In this document: one piece after another, positions 42,702 through 51,424 of the stretch | Layout: each line of letters starts with the position of its first letter | How positions within the stretch are numbered: the stretch's first letter is position 1 | Assembly: GCF_017255295.1 (NCBI RefSeq) | Contig: NZ_JAFKDE010000014.1 | Coordinates: forward strand, 1 to 64,000 | Direction of reading: 5' to 3' | Length of the DNA: 64,000 nt | Source of the DNA: Nitratireductor aquimarinus | GTDB taxonomy: Bacteria; Pseudomonadota; Alphaproteobacteria; Rhizobiales; Rhizobiaceae | Program-made: the position numbers and the translations under genes | The notes under the pieces: generated by a model | Told to the model about the DNA's origin: nothing | The model's database searches: none | Seen by the model: only the letters and a program-made list of their open reading frames with translations

Positions 42702-44393
42702 ATGCTCAACAAACTGATCTCAAGCCAACGTTACACGGTGTTTGTCTTATGCGGGCTCATAGCCCTGGCTGCACTGGTTGGCACGGTGCTTTACACCCCC
42801 TGGTTTCTGCTACCCGCCGTCATCTCGACCGCGCTGTTTCTGGTAGGCGTCCATGATGTTCGCCAGAGGCGGCATTCCATCCTGCGCAACTATCCGGTGG
42901 TCGGGCATCTGCGATTCCTGCTTGAAGGCTTCCGGCCCGAAATCCGGCAGTACATCATCGAAAGCGATCATGAAGAGGTGCCGTTTAGCCGCGAGGCCCG
43001 CGCACTTGTCTACCAGCGGGCCAAAGGTGAGGAAGACAAGCGCCCCTTCGGTACGATCGAGAACGTCTATGGTTCAGGCTATGCATGGCTGACGCACTCG
43101 GCCACCCCCGTCACCATTGCTGATACCGACTTCCGTGTTCGCATCGGTGGTCCCGCCTGCCGCCAGCCGTATAACTCCAGCCTGTACAATATTTCAGCCA
43201 TGAGCTTCGGTTCGCTGTCGGCCAATGCCATCCTCGCGCTAAACACAGGCGCACGGAAAGGCGGCTTTGCCCACGACACCGGCGAAGGCAGCATCAGCCG
43301 CTATCACCGCCAGGGTGGAGGCGATCTCGTTTTTCAGGTTGCATCCGGATATTTTGGATGCCGCTCGGATGATGGCAGTTTCTCGCCGGAGAAGTTCGCA
43401 GAGCTTGCCGCCGACCCACAGATCAAGATGATCGAGGTCAAGCTAAGCCAGGGCGCCAAGCCCGGTCACGGCGGCATGCTGCCGGCGTCGAAGATTTCCC
43501 CGGAGATCGCCGAGGCTCGCGGCATTCCCATGGGCATTGACTGCGTGTCGCCTCCTGCGCACTCCACATTCTCCACCCCCACCGGCCTGATGGAGTTCCT
43601 CGGTCAGCTACGCGAGCTTTCCGGAGGAAAACCCGTTGGTTTCAAGCTCTGCATAGGGCACCGCCGCGAATTCATGAGCATGGTCAAGGCAATGCTGAAG
43701 ACCGGCATTGTTCCCGATTTCATCGTTGTGGACGGTGCAGAGGGAGGAACGGGGGCCGCTCCGGTAGAATTTGCCAACCGGGTCGGCATGCCGATGCTGG
43801 AAGGCTTGACGTTTGTGCACAATACGCTGCGCGGCGCCGGCATTCGCGATCAGGTCAAGATCGGTGCTGCTGGCAAGATCATCTCCGCATTCGATATTGC
43901 CCGCGCCATTGCGCTCGGTGCGGACTGGTGCAACGCCGCCCGCGGCTTCATGTTTGCCGTTGGATGTATCCAGGCACAGGCATGCCACACCAACAAGTGC
44001 CCCGTTGGCATCGCCACCCAGGACCCGGTGCGTCAGCGCGGCGTCGATGTTGCCGACAAGAGCGAACGCGTAGCCCGCTTCCACAAAAACTCCATGAAGG
44101 CGCTGGGTGAACTTGCGGGGGCAGCGGGCCTGAGCCACCCCAGCAACTTCATGCCCTACCACTTCATGTTCCGGCAGAAAGACAATGAGTTCCTCGATGG
44201 CAATGAGGTCTATCCCTACCTTCCAGAGGGGTTCCTTTCTGCTCAAACGGAAATTCCAGAACTTGCCGAATGGTATAGCCGTTGGGAGCGCGCCAACGCA
44301 GACAGCTTCGCTCCGCCACTCATCCCGCAAGCCGCATTCGAACGTCGACAGATCAAATCGATGCCCTCGAAGCAGCACGAAGTGGCGAAGTAA
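42702..44393 (+). CDS. Membrane-anchored FMN-binding glutamate synthase family protein
   Basis: Protein of 563 residues: two membrane segments at about 12-55, then the alpha/beta-barrel FMN domain of glutamate synthase (SAMSFGSLSANAILALNTGARKGGF, GEGSIS, LSQGAKPGHGGMLPASKIS, VDGAEGGTGAAP). The 3Fe-4S cysteines CIQAQACHTNKC (C-x5-C-x4-C) are intact. The glutaminase and GXGXG domains of GltB are absent, so it is not a full glutamate synthase; the reaction is unknown. ATG 42702 is chosen because the sequence before it lacks family features. A weak hairpin (GTCACGA/TCGTGAC) follows the stop. Confidence 0.88.
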   Translation: MLNKLISSQRYTVFVLCGLIALAALVGTVLYTPWFLLPAVISTALFLVGVHDVRQRRHSILRNYPVVGHLRFLLEGFRPEIRQYIIESDHEEVPFSREARALVYQRAKGEEDKRPFGTIENVYGSGYAWLTHSATPVTIADTDFRVRIGGPACRQPYNSSLYNISAMSFGSLSANAILALNTGARKGGFAHDTGEGSISRYHRQGGGDLVFQVASGYFGCRSDDGSFSPEKFAELAADPQIKMIEVKLSQGAKPGHGGMLPASKISPEIAEARGIPMGIDCVSPPAHSTFSTPTGLMEFLGQLRELSGGKPVGFKLCIGHRREFMSMVKAMLKTGIVPDFIVVDGAEGGTGAAPVEFANRVGMPMLEGLTFVHNTLRGAGIRDQVKIGAAGKIISAFDIARAIALGADWCNAARGFMFAVGCIQAQACHTNKCPVGIATQDPVRQRGVDVADKSERVARFHKNSMKALGELAGAAGLSHPSNFMPYHFMFRQKDNEFLDGNEVYPYLPEGFLSAQTEIPELAEWYSRWERANADSFAPPLIPQAAFERRQIKSMPSKQHEVAK

Positions 44394-44452
44394 GTCACGA
44401 CCCGGGCTGATCGCTTCGTGACATCAGATGGAGCGGGGTGCGCAGATCCGCC

Positions 44453-44719
44453 TCAGCGCAGCCCCTCCGTGATAACCACGAGCGCCAGTTGTCCGGGGTC
44501 AGGAAGGCCTAAGGATTTTTCCGCAAAGTTGCGCGCGCGCCCCGCCTGATTTGGCTTTTGCGTGAACTCTTCAACCGTATCCTTCGCAGCCTTGAGGGCA
44601 ACATCGATCAAAGCGCCGGACTGTGTCGCCTCAAGCGCGCGAACCTGTGCGTCCAGCCCATCCAGAACGGTTTTCTCGCCAAGGGAAGATTTGCCTCGCG
44701 CCGCATTGCTTAGACTCAG
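44453..44719 (-). pseudogene. dhaL: Fragment of dihydroxyacetone kinase L subunit (dhaL)
   Basis: The frame reads as the C-terminal third of DhaL/DAK2: RGKSSLGEKTVLDGLDAQVRAL, AAKDTVEEF, then the family ending GRARNFAEKSLGLPDPG. The N-terminal two thirds, including the Mg-ADP-binding aspartates, are missing; at about 44719 the frame runs into the end of the next minus-strand gene. It is a 5'-truncated pseudogene. No dhaK or dhaM is nearby. Confidence 0.75.
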
Positions 44720-45690
44720 GGGCAAAACTCGCCCGGTGCAGCAAATTCCGGCCCGCGCGCACATTCGTAAGCGCTGGCCCCAAACACTGCCGGTTGCCCG
44801 TCGATCCCCGAAAACGACGCCAGCCTTTTCCAGATTGCGGCAACCGAGTCATCGAGCAATCCACCCCAGCGATAGGCGGCATCCAGACCTTCATCCTGCC
44901 CGAGGTTCACATCGATGACGGCTTCAATCGCCCACTCGGGAATCTGCGGGTCGGAAGGAGCCATGTCTGACTCAATACTGTCGATCTCGCCCAGCAGCAG
45001 ATCGGTGGCCACCACCGAAGTCACGACATTGTCCGAGGAAACCGGCCATGGGTTTTCGGAAACGGCGCTGACAGGCTCCATTTCTCCCCACGCGGCTGCC
45101 GTCTCGATCGGCGAACCAAGGTCGAGGCAGGGGGCACCAAAGCAAATCTCGTCCTGTGCGAGCTTCGCGTCCATTTCCATACGCCCGGCGGCCAAAATCA
45201 TGGCCCTGCTGCCCATCACCGGCCTGGTAATCAACCGCCACCCCGAATGTGGGCCAACACCGAATTCACTGGCATTCGCCACGTTTTCACGACCCAGCGT
45301 GTCAACGAGGTTTTGGTGAATGGCTGGTCCGAGATTGAAGCGAACCACTTCGATATAGCTGATGGGAAGAGGTGCGCCGCCCGGCTCCGCCTCAATCCAG
45401 TTCGTCGCGTAACGAAGCCGATAGCGCACTCTTTCCAGCGCTTGTTCAGATATCTCAAGAGCAAAAACAGACAGGGGTATCGGGCCAATATCAGCGGCGG
45501 GCAAAAAGGCAGATCGCGGATTGGCAGGGGAAAGAGCCCCGTTGATTTCGTCCCGCAACCGGTCCGGGTCAACTGCAGTGTAGCCGCTCTCGTTTACGAA
45601 CTGCGCATGTGGATCCGCATGTACGGCATGCGGAACAAGGCCCGTCATCATTGCCGCCGAGAAAAGGGCAATTGCGATTGTGGTTTTCAT
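44716..45690 (-). CDS. Secreted protein of unknown function
   Basis: Exported protein of 324 residues with a signal peptide (1-25, …PHAVHA|DPH). ATG 45690 has GGAGG 5-6 nt before it. The mature part is acidic with two cysteine pairs near residue 180 (ICFGAPC) and at the C-terminus (YECARGPEFAAPGEFC). No family is recognised. It lies 50 bp downstream of the von Willebrand A protein on the same strand, and its last bases border the dhaL fragment, so its extreme C-terminus may be altered. Confidence 0.7.
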   Translation of the reverse strand: MKTTIAIALFSAAMMTGLVPHAVHADPHAQFVNESGYTAVDPDRLRDEINGALSPANPRSAFLPAADIGPIPLSVFALEISEQALERVRYRLRYATNWIEAEPGGAPLPISYIEVVRFNLGPAIHQNLVDTLGRENVANASEFGVGPHSGWRLITRPVMGSRAMILAAGRMEMDAKLAQDEICFGAPCLDLGSPIETAAAWGEMEPVSAVSENPWPVSSDNVVTSVVATDLLLGEIDSIESDMAPSDPQIPEWAIEAVIDVNLGQDEGLDAAYRWGGLLDDSVAAIWKRLASFSGIDGQPAVFGASAYECARGPEFAAPGEFCP

Positions 45691-45740
45691 CGTGCCTCCG
45701 GAACTGCGCGAAGATAGGTCAGCTTGCTGCATTGCTTCGC

Positions 45741-47750
45741 TTACTCCACATCAATGATGGCGCGACCGAGCACCGCCTGGCCAGAGATGTCAAGATAACG
45801 GAACTCGTAGCGACCGGGCTGCTCGGGCATGACGAAGGTCAATGCCCCCTCCGGATCGATCGGTTGTGCGGAGATCCACGCAAACAGCGCCTGATCTTCC
45901 CGAGCCAGCGCAATACGCTGATCCGCGCCGTCCGAACCTCCGGTCCATGTAACAGTCACGGTTTCGCCCGGTGCGGCAGCCCGAGGGGCCGACAGGCCCG
46001 CCCCTTCATCGAGGCTGGCCGTGGCTTCAACCACCTCAACGACATGCCGACCGAGCGTGACCCCACCTTCATTGAGCACATAGCGCAATTCATAGAGACC
46101 CGGCTCATCGGGAGCAGCTATGTCGCGCTGCGTATCTGCGCCCACGCGGTGGAAAATCGTATAGGCCCCCTCATCGGCGCCCACCGGAACAATGGTCACC
46201 CAGTCACGTGGATGGACAGGAACAGACCAGGAGAACCGCAGAGTGTTCCCGGCGCGAACCCTTTCCGGCCCCGTGATGGATGCCTCGGCACCGGTGATTT
46301 CTATCGGAGCGCGAGCCAGCGTGACACCGCCTTCATTGAGAACGTAGCGCACCTCGTAGAGACCTGGTTCGGCCGGCGCTACAAGGTCACGCCCATCGTC
46401 CGAGCCCACCCGATGGAAAGCCGTGTAGGTCCCCTCATCGGCCCCCACCGGAACAATGGTCACCCAGTCGCGCGGATGAACGGGGTCGGACCAGGTGACA
46501 CCAAAGCTGCTGCCCGCCATCGCCGTTTCCGGCGCGCTTATCGACGCCTCAGCCCCCATGACTTCGATCGGCGCGCGGGCCAGCGTGACACCGCCTTCAT
46601 TGAGAACGTAGCGCACCTCGTAGAGACCCGGTTCAGCCGGCGCTACAAGGTCACGCCCATCGTCCGAGCCAACGCGATGGAAGACCGTGTAGGTGCCCTC
46701 ATCGGCGCCCACCGGAACAATGGTCACCCAGTCGCGCGGATGAACGGGGTCGGACCAGGTGACGCCAAAGCTGCTGCCCGCCATCGCCGTTTCCGGCGCG
46801 CTTATCGACGCCTCAGCCGCCATGACTTCGATCGGCGCACGGGCAAGCGTGACATCCCCATCGTTCAGCACATAGCGCACCTCGTAGAGACCCGGTTCGG
46901 CCGGGGCTACAATGTCACGCCCACCGTCCGAACCGACGCGATGGAAAGCCGTATAAGTGCCCTCATCAGCGCCCACGGGAACAATGGTCACCCAGTCGCG
47001 CGGATGAACAGGGTCAGACCAGGACACGGCGAAGCTGCTGCCCGCCATCGCCGTTTCGGGCGCGCTGATCGACATTGCCGGCAATTCGGCTTCCGGTTCG
47101 GGGAGCGGCTCCGGTTCAGGGACCGGTTTCGCTATGGTTTCTCCAACCTGCTTGACGGCGGCGGCGAGTTGGGCGGCATCTTGAGCAGGCAGGAACATTC
47201 CTCCCGTATTCTTGGCGATGCAGGCGAGGTGTTGGTGCTCGTCAGTGGCCAGATCGAAGCCGATGACATGGGTGGTGAACGCCACGCCCTGCCTGGCAAG
47301 CTGCTCCGACAACGCGCACGGATCTGCGTCACAGTTTTCGACCCCATCAGAAATCAGAACCACGGTCGCTGGCGTGTCACGCCACGAGAGTTCCTCGGCA
47401 GCGTGCTGCACCGCTGCCGAAAGAGGCGTGCGTCCCAAGGGCATGATCCCGTTGACGACCTGCTGGAAAGCATCGCGATCCACCGGGCCCACAGGCATCG
47501 CCGTTTCGATGTCCGAGCAGAGGCCCTTCTCACGATGGCCATAGGCGACAAGCCCCAGATTTGTGGAAGCTGGCCAGGTCGCCAGCAAATCGCTCATCGC
47601 CTCCCGGGCGATCTCGATCTTGGGCACGCCGTCGATCTGGCCCCACATGGAACCCGAGGCATCATAGACGACCATCACATCGCCGGCTTGCAGTGTTGTG
47701 GTGGCCAGAAGCGAGATGCCCAGAGCCGAAACAGCCATTAGCGCTTTCAT
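45741..47750 (-). CDS. Secreted von Willebrand factor A protein with four near-identical 88-residue modules
   Basis: Exported protein of 669 residues: signal peptide 1-22, a vWA domain at about 24-205 with the MIDAS motif DASGS at Asp30 and the later ISDGVENC, and a proline/glutamate linker (PEPEPLPEPE, about 210-222). Next come four tandem 88-residue beta-sandwich modules (each with SAPETAMAGSS, WSDPVHPRDWVTIVP and GLYEVRYVLN; the fourth is more diverged) and a fifth divergent module to the end. ATG 47750 is chosen for the signal peptide. The modules resemble Ig-like or C2-like domains but I cannot name the family. It probably binds a metal-dependent ligand at the cell surface. Confidence 0.85.
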   Translation of the reverse strand: MKALMAVSALGISLLATTTLQAGDVMVVYDASGSMWGQIDGVPKIEIAREAMSDLLATWPASTNLGLVAYGHREKGLCSDIETAMPVGPVDRDAFQQVVNGIMPLGRTPLSAAVQHAAEELSWRDTPATVVLISDGVENCDADPCALSEQLARQGVAFTTHVIGFDLATDEHQHLACIAKNTGGMFLPAQDAAQLAAAVKQVGETIAKPVPEPEPLPEPEAELPAMSISAPETAMAGSSFAVSWSDPVHPRDWVTIVPVGADEGTYTAFHRVGSDGGRDIVAPAEPGLYEVRYVLNDGDVTLARAPIEVMAAEASISAPETAMAGSSFGVTWSDPVHPRDWVTIVPVGADEGTYTVFHRVGSDDGRDLVAPAEPGLYEVRYVLNEGGVTLARAPIEVMGAEASISAPETAMAGSSFGVTWSDPVHPRDWVTIVPVGADEGTYTAFHRVGSDDGRDLVAPAEPGLYEVRYVLNEGGVTLARAPIEITGAEASITGPERVRAGNTLRFSWSVPVHPRDWVTIVPVGADEGAYTIFHRVGADTQRDIAAPDEPGLYELRYVLNEGGVTLGRHVVEVVEATASLDEGAGLSAPRAAAPGETVTVTWTGGSDGADQRIALAREDQALFAWISAQPIDPEGALTFVMPEQPGRYEFRYLDISGQAVLGRAIIDVE
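46020..47075 (-). repeat. Four tandem 264-bp repeats inside the vWA gene
   Basis: The motif CACCCAGTCG (or …CA) recurs at 46197, 46461, 46725 and 46989, exactly 264 bp apart (88 codons). The middle two units are almost identical at the DNA level, including third codon positions, which indicates recent duplication or gene conversion. Confidence 0.92.
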
Positions 47751-47957
47751 ATTGGTTCCCCGATTTTGCTTTTGCTGGCTCGTTGCCGGCAGAAGACGCT
47801 GAAGGGCGCCCTCCCCGAGCCAACGAGTGTTCCTTGAGTTTCCCATTCGAAGCTGGGCGCGCGGCTCTCTGTGATCTCGAAATGGAGTTGCACCAGTCAC
47901 GTCACAGCGACCACACCGAACCGATTGCATCGCTTCGCTTGTGTCTCCTGATGCAGC

Positions 47958-48503
47958 TCAGTCCGCGAGATGAAGCACGGTATCGAAGGTTCCTTCGACA
48001 GTGATGCAATCTTCGGTATCGATCTTCGACATCATGCCTTCGCGCTTGCACAGAAGCGAAGAGAACGTGCCGCGTGCATTTCCCTGCGCGCCGTCGATGT
48101 GCAGGGTCTCCAGGGTAACCGAGGCATGAGCGGGCTCTTCATCGCTGACATAGAAGTTCCGCATCCCTTCGGGAAAATAACTCACCGACGCGTCGGTGGC
48201 TGATGCATCTGCGCCGCTGATGATACCAAACTCCACACTCAGCACGCCGCGCATAATACTCGCGGCGTCGGGGTCATGCGCCTGGATATCCACCATGCGG
48301 AGGGGGCCAAAGTCGCGCACCTCCGCAGTAGCCGTCCCCTCCGAGGGCACATGCAACGTTTCCCCGCGATAGGACGCGCCATCGATGTTGGCCTCGACCG
48401 TACCGATCGGCACCGTAGTCTGGGCCCACGCCGCGCCTGAAAGAAAAAGAGCTGTAAAAAAAGTACAGGCAAACCGCCCGAACGCTCTTTGCGATGAACT
48501 CAT
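47958..48503 (-). CDS. Secreted protein of unknown function
   Basis: Exported protein of 181 residues with a signal peptide (about 1-27, …LSGAAWA|QTT). ATG 48503 is chosen because the longer frame places 31 hydrophilic residues before it. The mature part is beta-rich (VPIGTVEANIDGASYRGETL, VRDFGPLRMVDIQAHDPD) with two cysteines late in the chain (LLCKREG, EDCITVEG). No family is recognised. It is upstream of the vWA gene on the same strand with a 207-bp gap, so the three secreted proteins may be one functional group. Confidence 0.65.
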   Translation of the reverse strand: MSSSQRAFGRFACTFFTALFLSGAAWAQTTVPIGTVEANIDGASYRGETLHVPSEGTATAEVRDFGPLRMVDIQAHDPDAASIMRGVLSVEFGIISGADASATDASVSYFPEGMRNFYVSDEEPAHASVTLETLHIDGAQGNARGTFSSLLCKREGMMSKIDTEDCITVEGTFDTVLHLAD

Positions 48504-49069
48504 CGTCGCTGCCCTTCTGATGCCAGTGTTCGTGACGGAAGGCTCTAACACCGGTTCTGGTACGCCGCCCCGTTCGTTTAGTCGGGTCGACACCAAAACT
48601 CGCGTGACAGTGCAATTTTTCTAAAAACAGGCCACCCTTGTGAAGTAATTCACATCGAGAAGGGCTGGTGACACAGAGAAGCGTCAGGCGGGTTTGCGTG
48701 CATGGACGTGGCGCTGCCATGGTGTATCACTCAGACGCTTCCACCCGTCTTGTTTCGATGAAAACCCGATGAACTAAAGCAGCTGAAGTTGGCCTTTGGC
48801 AATCCGCAGGTTACGCGGCAGATCGGGATCGTTGAGCGGATCGTCTCACCGCGTGCTGAAGTCGTCGCCCGCCTTCACGAAGTCCTCGTCGGACTTTGCG
48901 ATCCACACGGGGTACGCCGACTGGAAGACGGATAGTCATAAGCAAGAAAGGCCTTCGCGGCTCTTCAGGCCGCTTTGCCGGGCAAAAGACCGCCCGGCAC
49001 GTATCTCGTTGCATCTCTGTGCCCATCGTTCACCAATCGGACAGGTTTGGCGGGCCCTGCCTCTGACGT
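48504..49069. other. Gene-poor region with a decayed coding stretch
   Basis: No intact gene is seen in these 566 bp. On the minus strand, about 48774-48940 reads …SAYPVWIAKSDEDFVKAG…, one internal stop, then DPDLPRNLRIAKGQLQLL and a stop, which looks like the end of a former gene that I cannot name. Confidence 0.35.
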
Positions 49070-49550
49070 TCAGACAATTTGTCCGAGATGAGCCACCAGT
49101 ACTGCAAGTGGGATGCTCAGAAGAACGCGGATGATCCAGATGAGCACCAGATGCGGAACTTTCACCGGGATCTCGGTGGCCAGAATGCAGGGGATGGAAC
49201 CTGCAAAGAACAAGACACCCGAGACCGATGTTACACCGAAGATGTAGCGGGATAGCATCGGCGCATCGCCCAGCATGCCGGTAGGAAAGAACATCTCGGC
49301 AAGCGCTGCCGCCATGGCTTTGGCCGTCAGCATCGCCTCTGGCACCTGCAGAACGGCAAGCAGCGGGTAGAAAATCATGCCCAGCCAATCGAAGACAGGC
49401 GTATACGCACTGAGCAGAAGACCGAGCAGGCCAACCGACACACCGGTCGGCAGAATGACCGAAGTCATCTTCAGTCCGTCCTTGATGTTCACCAGCAGCA
49501 GGTGTGCGAGGGTTGGATTTTCTTCAACCCGGCTCAGTCCGGCATTCAGC
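49070..49550 (-). pseudogene. 5'-truncated YjiH-type (nucleoside-recognition/gate domain) membrane protein
   Basis: The C-terminal third of a YjiH-family membrane protein is open from about 49550: a charged helix (SRVEENPTLAH), then KDGLKMTSVILPTGVSVGLLGLLLSAYTPVFDWLG and three more hydrophobic segments. Full members have about 450 residues. Reading upstream, the sequence changes at about 49550-49565 into the glpR remnant. A GTG at 49492 could start a 140-residue product, but it would be a partial transporter. Confidence 0.7.
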
Positions 49551-49562
49551 GCGGACCTGGAA

Positions 49563-49758
49563 TAGCCCTGAGGGAGGACTTGGTGTGATCCGCAGTGAGA
49601 AACGTCTTGCGGGATTGATCCAGTATCTCATCACTCACGCAGACTTCCTGAGTGTCGAAATCGAGCAGGTCGTCGTCGCGCTCGAGCGCGGAACAGCCGA
49701 TCACGGCCAGATCGAATTTGAACTTACGAATGGCCTCTGCGGCCAACGTCCCGACCAA
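49563..49758 (-). pseudogene. glpR: Fragment of a DeoR-family regulator, glpR type
   Basis: About 65 residues match the C-terminal effector domain of GlpR/DeoR: LVGTLAAEAIRKFKFDLAVIG, CSALERDDDLLDFDTQEV and FLTADHTKSSLRA. Both the helix-turn-helix and the last third are lost; the downstream break coincides with the start of the YjiH remnant. It lies about 560 bp from the divergent glp transport operon, the usual place for its repressor, so it is most likely the wreck of the cognate glpR. Confidence 0.7.
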
Positions 49759-49978
49759 TCCGCAACCCGCTCCAGACGCCCCTCTCGACCAGTTCAGACA
49801 CGGGCGCGACGAAAAGGTGTTGGTCACGATGTTCGGTTTTCTTCGTTTTTTCGCGCCCCCCCGAAAAACACCAAAACACGCGTCAAATCCTGAATAATTA
49901 TCGCGATTACCGTTCTTGTGTCGTGAGCATTTTTCCAAAGCGGCAGAAAATCGCAGGCTAAGTCACTGATTTTGAATA

Positions 49979-50014
49979 TTCGAACATAATTCGCTTGATT
50001 TTCGCTTTGTTTCG
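49979..50014 (+). promoter_or_regulatory. Phased TTCG array, candidate GlpR operators
   Basis: TTCG occurs at 49979, 49990, 50001 and 50011, i.e. every 10-11 bp, on one face of the helix, about 310 bp before glpS. E. coli GlpR half-sites carry the same TTCG core. The rest of 49760-50323 holds a promoter-like AT-rich stretch and no convincing gene. Confidence 0.45.
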
Positions 50015-50323
50015 TTTTTACGTTGGGACGATAACTCGGGAGGTTGTCTGTGCGCGGAAACGAGAGTGTTTATCCGGTCGCTCTTTTTGCGACCGGCGGC
50101 GGCATCCATGGCTGCCGGATTGTGCATGACACAACGGGATGCGGCCATTTCGTAACGTTTGCTGAAAAGGGCGACCTTGCGTTTGCGTCCCCTTCTTTCT
50201 CTTCGAAACGGTTCTATGGCAGGCTGCGCCTGGGTGACTGGATGAACAACCACCGTGCGGGAGAATACCGCAGCTGAATAAAGCCAGTGGCCAAATTCAA
50301 TAAAGCGCGGGGAGGAGGACCTT

Positions 50324-51412
50324 ATGACGCTGGAACTGAAGGGCGTGTCGAAGATCGTGGAGGGGCAGACCCATATTGCCACGACCGATCTGACGCTCGA
50401 AAAGGCGACCATGAACGTTCTGCTGGGGCCGACCCTGTCGGGCAAGACCTCGCTGATGCGTCTGATGGCAGGGCTCGATCAACCGAGCACAGGGCGGATT
50501 TTCTGGGACAGCAAAGACGTGACCGGGATGCGGGTGCAGGATCGCAAGGTCGCGATGGTGTACCAGCAATTCATCAACTACCCGTCGATGAGCGTTTATG
50601 AAAACATCGCCTCTCCGATAAAGCTCATGGGAGTGGACAAGGCGGAGATCGACCGCCGGGTGCGGGAAACGGCGGAGTTGATGAAGCTGACGCCGATGCT
50701 GGACCGCAAGCCTCTGGAACTCTCGGGCGGGCAGCAACAGCGCTGTGCTCTGGCACGGGCTTTGGTCAAGAACGCCGGGCTTGTGCTGCTGGATGAGCCT
50801 TTGGCGAACCTTGACTACAAACTGCGCGAAGAGCTGCGGGTGGAGATCCCGAAGATTTTCGCGGCGTCCGGATCGATCTTCGTCTATGCGACGACGGAAC
50901 CCGAAGAAGCGCTCTTGCTGGGGGGCAACACTGCGACGCTTTGGGAGGGCCAAATCACCCAATTTGGGCCAACGCCCGAGGTCTATCGCAAGCCAGTCGA
51001 TGCGACAACGGCGCGGGTTTTCTCCGATCCACCGATGAATTTCCTGCAGATCTCCAAGACCGGTGATCGATTGATGTTCGGCGACGGACAAAGCGCCGTT
51101 GCGACCGGCAAGCTCGCTGAACTGGCGGATGGGCGTTACACGGCGGGATTCCGTCCCAACCATCTCGAAATCGTGCAGCATTCCGAAAACGCGATGAAAT
51201 TCACCACACAGCTGCATGTGACAGAGCTGACCGGTTCGGAAACCTTTGTCCATCTCGACCACGATCGCGCGCGTTGGGTGGGGTTGATTCACGGCGTGCA
51301 TGATCTTGAGATCGGCGCCGCGCTCGATGTCTGGCTTGATCCCCGTCATGTCTATGTATTCAGCGAAGACGGCGGGCTTGTTGCGCCTGCTGCCTACGCA
51401 GCGGCGGCGTGA
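50324..51412 (+). CDS. glpS: Glycerol-3-phosphate ABC transporter ATPase GlpS
   Basis: ATPase of 362 residues, first of two in the rhizobial-type glycerol-3-phosphate/glycerol importer. Walker A is GPTLSGKTS (about 34-42), an unusual form shared by GlpS proteins; signature LSGGQQQRCALARAL, Walker B VLLDEPLANLD, and a C-terminal TOBE-like domain (about 240-360). The switch region reads YATTEPEEAL, with Thr in place of the usual His (normally ..THD..EA). This suggests a degenerate catalytic site, with GlpT supplying the competent one. GGAGGA precedes ATG 50324. Confidence 0.9.
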   Translation: MTLELKGVSKIVEGQTHIATTDLTLEKATMNVLLGPTLSGKTSLMRLMAGLDQPSTGRIFWDSKDVTGMRVQDRKVAMVYQQFINYPSMSVYENIASPIKLMGVDKAEIDRRVRETAELMKLTPMLDRKPLELSGGQQQRCALARALVKNAGLVLLDEPLANLDYKLREELRVEIPKIFAASGSIFVYATTEPEEALLLGGNTATLWEGQITQFGPTPEVYRKPVDATTARVFSDPPMNFLQISKTGDRLMFGDGQSAVATGKLAELADGRYTAGFRPNHLEIVQHSENAMKFTTQLHVTELTGSETFVHLDHDRARWVGLIHGVHDLEIGAALDVWLDPRHVYVFSEDGGLVAPAAYAAAA

Positions 51413-51424
51413 GGAGGCGCGATC

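Noticed and set aside
46020-47075. CRISPR array
   Set aside because: The regular 264-bp periodicity is in-frame protein repeats, far too long and without spacers.
45609-47741. 710-codon open frame antisense to the vWA gene
   Set aside because: It mirrors the repeats of the real gene in a GC-rich frame, has no ribosome site or recognisable domains, and the sense frame has a signal peptide and vWA motif.
50050-50277. 75-codon frame with GTG start and GGGAGG ribosome site before glpS
   Set aside because: Good ribosome site, but the sequence resembles no protein, lies in the glp leader and could be part of regulatory DNA. Too weak to call.
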